A stretch of 64,000 nt of DNA, taken from the NCBI RefSeq assembly GCF_000142905.1, contig NW_013657667.1:11722-75721 (forward strand), written 5' to 3'. A model generated the notes under the pieces. It did not search any database and was not told the DNA's origin. It saw only the letters and a list, made by a program, of their open reading frames with translations. Of the stretch, positions 59,267 through 64,000 are shown one piece after another (position 1 is the first letter of the stretch; each line of letters begins with the position of its first letter). This DNA comes from Thecamonas trahens ATCC 50062 (taxonomy: Eukaryota > Apusozoa > Apusomonadida > Apusomonadidae). Position numbers and translations under genes: made by a program.

Positions 59267-60109
59267 CTAGAGCTGGGGCCCATCGCTCGTCGTGTTCTTG
59301 CTCTTGCTCTTGCTCTTGCCCTTACCCTTCCGCCTGCTCTTGCTCTTACCCTTGCCCTTGCTCTTACTTTTGCCCTTGCCCTTGCCCTTGCCCTTGCCCT
59401 TGCCCTTGCCCTTTCCCTTGCCCTTGCCCTTGCCCCGTGATCGGCTCCCCAAGTCGTCGACGGCATCGGCTGCGTTACCAGAGCGGCCGATGCGGTCCAT
59501 GTCACGGATGACAGCAGAGTTGACCTTGCCGCGAGCACGAGCAAGCGCAGCATCCAGCAGCGAGACGGGCTCGCGCGACGCCGCAGCGCCAGCAGCCTCT
59601 GAGTCTGACGCGGTGTCCGCCACAATGTGCAGCATGACCCAGAGCCCGTTGCTGGCCAGCGCCGGAATGTCGGCGCCCACGTAGTCGCCCACGTCCTCAC
59701 CTTCAGACACACCGCCCTCGTCCGAGTCAGAATCAAAGCCAAAGACTGGGAGCTTGAACCTCGCCATCCCCCCCAGCGCCGCCAAGGCCTCACCATCAAC
59801 ACCAGCCCCCGGCTCATCGCCATCAGCACCGTCGCCGATCTGGGCCACCAGCTGAGCCTGGATCTCCGGATCAGCAAGCATCTCCCTCAGCCGAGCAAAC
59901 GGAGTATTTCCCGGCACACCACGGAGATAGACACGGGGCATACGAAGCCGTGATGGGTGGATGCCTTCCTCCCGACCACCTTCAGGAGACACACCGCCCG
60001 AGTCGGAGGCCTCCACATGGACGCCGACCGAGACCATGTCAGCGTAGGCCGCCCTAGCCACCACCCACGCCACCGAGCACAACCACACCCATAAGTACCA
60101 TCTGCCCAC
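59267..60109 (-). CDS. Hypothetical protein with hydrophobic leader and Gly-Lys repeat tail
   Basis: No family recognised. The frame codes about 280 residues. The first 24 (RWYLWVWLCSVAWVVARAAYA) look like a signal peptide or signal anchor. Next comes an acidic and Gly-rich middle with PRVYLRGVPGNTPFARLREM, and LLDAALARARGKVNSAVIRD. The C-terminus is some 22 Gly-Lys/Ser-Lys dipeptides coded by a hexamer repeat (59285-59440). The start is unresolved: position 60109 is GTG, no in-frame ATG lies between the upstream stop and the Met after the leader (DMVSVG), so either an upstream exon exists or the protein starts after the leader. It lies between the aminotransferase and CoA-transferase genes, all on the minus strand. 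Confidence 0.6.
   Translation of the reverse strand: MGRWYLWVWLCSVAWVVARAAYADMVSVGVHVEASDSGGVSPEGGREEGIHPSRLRMPRVYLRGVPGNTPFARLREMLADPEIQAQLVAQIGDGADGDEPGAGVDGEALAALGGMARFKLPVFGFDSDSDEGGVSEGEDVGDYVGADIPALASNGLWVMLHIVADTASDSEAAGAAASREPVSLLDAALARARGKVNSAVIRDMDRIGRSGNAADAVDDLGSRSRGKGKGKGKGKGKGKGKGKGKGKSKSKGKGKSKSRRKGKGKSKSKSKNTTSDGPQL
59285..59440 (-). repeat. Hexamer repeat (AAGGGC type) coding Lys-Gly
   Basis: On the + strand the sequence repeats CTTGCC and CTCTTG-like hexamers. In the sense of the minus gene they code alternating Gly-Lys and Ser-Lys. Confidence 0.95.
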
Positions 60110-60678
60110 TACAGAACCCTCATCTTCCTCTCCTTGCTGCGTACTCGCCGCGGTGCGCCATCGTCAGCGACATCCCACAGGTCGCCCTGGAGTCGAGTGG
60201 CTGTGCCCCACCGATGACGCCATACCTTGGTCGCGCCAATACGAAGTCGATGGCTGGGAGAGACTGCCACAGGCTACGGTAGGCAAGCTACCGAGTTGCC
60301 AACCATCGCAGTGGAATGGCTGGGTACTGGGAGAGAGGACGATGACGATGTGGTGGCTTGGATCCACATCGGTCCTATGTTCTTCATCGGTGAGGCACCG
60401 AGGCAAGCACGATGGTGCCGTGGAATGAAGAAGCAAACATGGATGCCTCTGCGCAAGCTGGTCTCGCTTTTTTCAGCGCTACAACACTCTGCCACTTAGA
60501 CCTTGCGCTCGCAGTGGTGATTCAGTGCGGGGGTTTGTGATCTCGCCATCGAGCTTCTGTGCACATTGTTCCGGAAACGCGCAAACTCGACGCGTGATCA
60601 TTGTTTTTTTCTCTCTGGCTGACAGCCCGAGACGCCAGCAGGCTCGGATGTTCACTGGGGCGGCATTATCCCGCTGCG
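60110..60678. other. Intergenic, no feature seen
   Basis: Short reading frames on both strands here are overlapping and unconvincing. Nothing else stands out apart from a T-rich stretch at 60602-60616. Confidence 0.5.
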
Positions 60679-62088
60679 CTACAAGTAGCCCACCTCTCGC
60701 GACTGATGCAAAAGCTCGTCCCGGAATCGCGGATGTGCGATGGCGACAAGGGCCTGGACCCGCTCGGCAACGCTTTTGCCGCGGAGGGCGGCGACGCCAT
60801 ACTCGGTCACCACAGTGTCGATGTCGTTGCGCGAGACCGAGACCTTGGCGCCACGCTGGAGCTCAAAGGCAATCTTCGAGACATGCGAGCCGTCGGCGAG
60901 CGCGGCCGATGAGCGCATGGCGATGATGCCGCGCCCGCCGCGCGACATCTGCGCGCCGATGTGTGTCTCGGCGGCGCCGCCGACGCCTGACAGCTCACGG
61001 TGACCGACGCTCTCCGAGCAGACCTGCCCGGTGACATCGATCTCGACTGCGGTGTTGATCGACCGCATGAGGTGCTGCTTGGCGATGACGTACGGGTCGT
61101 TGACCCACGAGCCGGCGCGAAAGGCCACAACCGGGTTGTGGTGCAGAAAGTGGTAGAGCTCGGCCGTGCCGAGCGCAAACGAGGCGGTCATGACTCCGCG
61201 CTCCGACGTCTTGTGTTTTCCAGTGATGACGCCTGCCTCGTACAGCTCGCGCATCGAGTCGTTCATCATCTCGGTGTGAACGCCAAGATCGCGCTTGTTC
61301 CGCAGCAGTGTGGCAATAGCATTGGGAATGCCGCCGATGCCGAGCTGAATGGTAGCCCCGTCGGGCACCAGGTCGACCACGTACTCGGCGATCCGGGTGT
61401 CGATAGCATCGGCCTTGGCTGCCGGAATGGTGATCGGCTTCCGCTCCGAGGTCACGAACATGTTGACGTCGCGGGTGTGGACCACCGTCCCCCCAGTAGT
61501 GAAAGGAATGTGCGGGTTGATCTCGAGTACCACCACCTTGGCCATGTCCAGCGCCTCCGGCTCGTACACCGCCGCTGGCCCGAGAGAGACAAACCCACGC
61601 TCATCCGGCAGCGAGCATGTGCCCCAGAACACATCGGGCTTATCCATATTGCGTGTCCACTGCGAGAGATGCTGCGGGATGTAGTGCACCAGATCGCGGC
61701 CATGCAGCTTGCGCGTGGCTGGCGTGAGGAACATGACCTCCACCTTGAGCTTGCCCACCAGATCCTCGTCGACAAAGCACGGATACGCCTCGGACGGGTT
61801 GGCGCACTGGATCCGGGTCCCGTGCCATCCGTTGGCCCGTGCCGCCTCGTGGACATGTGAGAAAAAGCCATGCGGCTCACACGCTGCCATTGCCGTCACC
61901 ACATGCTGCGGCTTGCCCAGGGCGTCGAGCGCCTCCTCTGGCGTCGTCATCTTGCTCGCCACGTCTGCCGGCATCTGCTCCAGCGCCTGTTTCGATCCCA
62001 GCGCAGGAGGCGCCCGCGCATACGGATTGTAGTGGCGGAATACATGCCCAAGGCCAGTCGTAACGCGTGATCTTGTCCATCGAAGCAT
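60679..62088 (-). CDS. Acetyl-CoA hydrolase/CoA-transferase family protein, probably mitochondrial
   Basis: A 469-aa family I CoA-transferase of the acetyl-CoA hydrolase / 4-hydroxybutyrate CoA-transferase / acetate:succinate CoA-transferase group. The N-terminus MLRWTRSRVTTGLGHVFRHY is basic and amphipathic, like a mitochondrial presequence. Family marks are GTIQ-type IQLGIGGIPNAIATLL, LGVHTEMMNDSMRELYEAGV with the likely catalytic Glu at about 272, VVAFRAGSWVNDPYVIAKQH, INTAVEIDVTGQVCSESVGH, MSRGGRGIIAM and VVTEYGVAALRGKSVAERVQ. It moves CoA between acetate and another acid, or hydrolyses acetyl-CoA. In some protists with anaerobic mitochondria an enzyme of this group makes acetate and succinyl-CoA, but the exact substrate is not readable here. 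Single exon. Confidence 0.9.
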   Translation of the reverse strand: MLRWTRSRVTTGLGHVFRHYNPYARAPPALGSKQALEQMPADVASKMTTPEEALDALGKPQHVVTAMAACEPHGFFSHVHEAARANGWHGTRIQCANPSEAYPCFVDEDLVGKLKVEVMFLTPATRKLHGRDLVHYIPQHLSQWTRNMDKPDVFWGTCSLPDERGFVSLGPAAVYEPEALDMAKVVVLEINPHIPFTTGGTVVHTRDVNMFVTSERKPITIPAAKADAIDTRIAEYVVDLVPDGATIQLGIGGIPNAIATLLRNKRDLGVHTEMMNDSMRELYEAGVITGKHKTSERGVMTASFALGTAELYHFLHHNPVVAFRAGSWVNDPYVIAKQHLMRSINTAVEIDVTGQVCSESVGHRELSGVGGAAETHIGAQMSRGGRGIIAMRSSAALADGSHVSKIAFELQRGAKVSVSRNDIDTVVTEYGVAALRGKSVAERVQALVAIAHPRFRDELLHQSREVGYL

Positions 62089-63007
62089 GTGGCTCCAGTG
62101 TGCGGGCTGAAAGAGAGAGAGATGCGAGGCGACGAACTGCGACTGCGAACCGTGCCGCCGACTCGGACACGCTCAGCTGCACTTCCGGCGCGTGGGCGTC
62201 GTCATTCCGCCATCAGACTTGACCATGGGTAGAATGGCATGCTGCATACATGCAGAGGACGTTGGATGGAGCATCGGAGCGGATGTGAGGGAGTGGGGGT
62301 AGGTGAGCAAGTGGGTCAGTGTGGGACAGACTGTTGGCACCTGGCTGGCGGCAACGCCATTACTTTGAGCCAAGATCACACGTTGACAGGCTCCATACCG
62401 ATGCCGACAACTGATGCCGGTGCCAATGGTGGTGCCAACGCCGATGCCGATGCCCATGTCAGTGCCATCACCAATGCCCATCATGCCTAGCTGCAGCACC
62501 TTGGCCCCTCCCCCCCCCCCACCCTCATCCTCATCCTCATCCTCATCTCTACATCAATCAATCGCCATGACCTCCCCATCAGCATCAGCCCAGCTGCGGC
62601 ACCTTGAAGCGATGCAAGCAAGCCATCGTGACCATGGCCGTGGCTAGAACCGTGGCGGCAGGCCACCACTCTCGCCGCCACTCTCCTCTGAATTGGCTGA
62701 CATGTCGCATGGCTCGGGCCGACACCGGGTGTACGCCACAGGCACCCAAGACCGATACACATCGGATAAGACTCCAGCAAGCTCTCCGACTGGAAAAAAG
62801 CTTCTTTCCTACATCGCTGTACGTTTCTTGCTCGTCTAGCTCCTCTACATCCCCCTTCACCGCCCATGCAACCCTCGGCTCTGACCCGCCGGGATGGATG
62901 GCGTCCAGGCACCGAGGCAGGCGATGGTGATGACGATGGCCATGGCCTTGGCGATGACGATGGTATTGATACGCACAACTCACACACAGCATCGGACATG
63001 ATCTGAC
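62089..63007. other. Intergenic with simple repeats
   Basis: No gene is supported. It holds GATGCC/ATGCC-type repeats (about 62395-62460) and a TCATCC repeat (62524-62550). It separates two divergently transcribed genes and should contain both promoters. Confidence 0.5.
62524..62550 (+). repeat. (CATCCT)n short repeat
   Basis: Four copies of a CATCCT-like hexamer. Confidence 0.9.
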
Positions 63008-64000
63008 ATGGCGGAATGTACACGGGTGATGGACGGGGGACAGGAGAATGTGATCGGGGCAAATGCGCGGTTTGCCACAGCGTTCGGGACGCGGAGCTTG
63101 GTCTACGCAGACTACACGGCGTCCGGGCGGAGTCTGGCCTTTATTGAGGACTACATCAGATCGCACGTCCTCCCGCTCTACGGCAACTCGCACTCGTCCA
63201 ACTCGGCGACGTCGATGCAGAGCACGCTGTTCTTGCACGAGGCCCGTGAGATGATTCTCAAGGCCGTCAACGGCAACCGCGACACTGATGTGGCCCTCTT
63301 CACCGGCCCGGGCTCCACATCCGCCATCCACAAGATGGTCTCCGCCCTCGGCCTTGTGGCCCCGCTCGAATCGAGCACCAGCATTGGCAACGATGACGGT
63401 GATGCCCAGGCTGTTGTCTTTGTCTCGCTCCTCGACCACCACTCCAACATCCTCCCGTGGCGCGAGTCGAGCGCGTCAGTCGTGACCATCGGCGTGAACG
63501 AGGCCGGCGAGCTCGACATGGCCCAGTTGGCGGAAGAGCTGCGTGCACATGCAGCTGCGGACCGGTTGCTCATCGGCTCCTTCCCGGCGGCATCCAACGT
63601 GACAGGGCGACTGGTCGACACCGAGGCGGTGACCAAGCTCCTTCACGCCCACGGGGCACTCGCGTTCTGGGACTACGCTACCGCTGCGCCGTACGCCGAC
63701 ATCGACATGAACCCAATCTCGGCCGCCGCAGACACCTTCAAGGACGCTATCTTTATCTCGAGCCACAAGTTTGTGGGTGGGCCATCGGCACCAGGCATCC
63801 TCGTCGCCAAGCAGGCGCTTTTCGACAAGCTCCCGCGGTCGTGCGCGCCGGGCGGTGGGACTGTCTTCTGGGTCACCGCCGATGACCACGCATACCTCGA
63901 CGACATCGAGTACCGCGAGGAGGGCGGGACGCCCGACATTGTCGGCGCCATCCGCGCAGGCCTGGCCTTCCAGCTCAAGTCGGCCGTCGGCGGTGAGCTC
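63008..64000 (+). CDS. Class V aminotransferase, copy 2 (runs off the window)
   Basis: The first 331 residues of a paralog of the enzyme at 56815-58608, in the opposite orientation and starting 4.4 kb away. ATG at 63008 gives MAECTRVMDGGQENVIGANA. Conserved blocks are LVYADYTASGRSLAFIEDYI, PLYGNSHSSNSATSMQS, LFTGPGSTSAIHKMVSALGL, LLDHHSNILPWRES, WDYATAAPYADIDMN and ISSHKFVGGPSAPGILVAKQ with the PLP Lys. WVTADDHAYL and YREEGGTPDIVGAIRAGL are identical or nearly so in both. The frame stays open to the last base. The two proteins are clearly a duplicate pair but well diverged outside the motifs, so the duplication is old. The active-site Cys region lies beyond the window. Confidence 0.9.
   Translation, partial: MAECTRVMDGGQENVIGANARFATAFGTRSLVYADYTASGRSLAFIEDYIRSHVLPLYGNSHSSNSATSMQSTLFLHEAREMILKAVNGNRDTDVALFTGPGSTSAIHKMVSALGLVAPLESSTSIGNDDGDAQAVVFVSLLDHHSNILPWRESSASVVTIGVNEAGELDMAQLAEELRAHAAADRLLIGSFPAASNVTGRLVDTEAVTKLLHAHGALAFWDYATAAPYADIDMNPISAAADTFKDAIFISSHKFVGGPSAPGILVAKQALFDKLPRSCAPGGGTVFWVTADDHAYLDDIEYREEGGTPDIVGAIRAGLAFQLKSAVGGEL

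Noticed and set aside
62585-63442. Minus-strand frame opposite aminotransferase copy 2
   Set aside because: Its first half is antisense to conserved aminotransferase motifs and the rest is in repeat-rich intergenic sequence.
59000-64000. Recent bacterial transfer of the aminotransferase/CoA-transferase cluster
   Set aside because: Base composition and codon use look like the rest of the window, and I cannot run a phylogeny; there is no positive evidence for transfer.

Overview
The window is a gene-dense, GC-rich piece of a eukaryotic nuclear genome. It has spliceosomal GT-AG introns of 86 to 697 nt and no operons, Shine-Dalgarno sites, CRISPR arrays or recognisable insertion sequences. Coding third positions are mostly G or C. 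The gene set is a full eukaryotic repertoire: glycyl-tRNA synthetase, lipin, tubulin cofactor E, Utp25, a 4EHP-type eIF4E, a NEK kinase, a PX-BAR sorting nexin, a class II photolyase relative and the axonemal dynein assembly factor Kintoun. Together these suggest a free-living unicellular flagellate. An apusomonad such as Thecamonas trahens fits the composition and compactness, but that name is inference and nothing here proves it.

Layout. 0.4-7.1 kb: GlyRS, COQ10, a ubiquitin-like tail-anchored protein and an NT-C2 coiled-coil protein (- strand). 7.2-8.5 kb: sparse, with one doubtful small gene. 8.5-16.9 kb: a lipid-transfer/RhoGEF fusion, a POT-family transporter and an EH-PX-BAR sorting nexin. 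17.4-27.9 kb: a tight + strand run of a PAP2-like lipid enzyme, Kintoun, a VPS9 protein with a small GTPase domain inside it, MCMDC2 and an LRR protein. 27.9-37.2 kb: DNAJC25, a PH-WW proline-rich protein, a photolyase relative and an LRR/RNI protein. 37.6-50.9 kb: NEK kinase, lipin, a 4EHP fusion, Utp25 and TBCE. 50.9-64 kb: an EF-hand protein, an NT-C2 membrane protein, an unknown protein, two inverted class V aminotransferase paralogs, a Lys/Gly-repeat protein and a CoA-transferase.

The genes are unrelated housekeeping and signalling functions packed closely. Some convergent stops are only 5 to 30 bp apart, and same-strand neighbours are 29 to 45 bp apart. Several concern membrane lipids and traffic (lipin, PAP2-like enzyme, SMP protein, sorting nexin, VPS9 protein, two NT-C2 proteins), but there is no sign of co-regulation.

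Two features run through the window. Long C homopolymers sit just upstream of starts or inside introns, and both 100-N assembly gaps border one. Six genes also need a shift in the same direction (one base missing from the sequence), mostly at short homopolymers, which looks like an assembly or sequencing artefact. The most novel content is domain architecture: a VPS9 Rab-GEF domain interrupted by a Ras-like GTPase, and an SMP lipid-transfer domain fused to a Dbl-homology RhoGEF.
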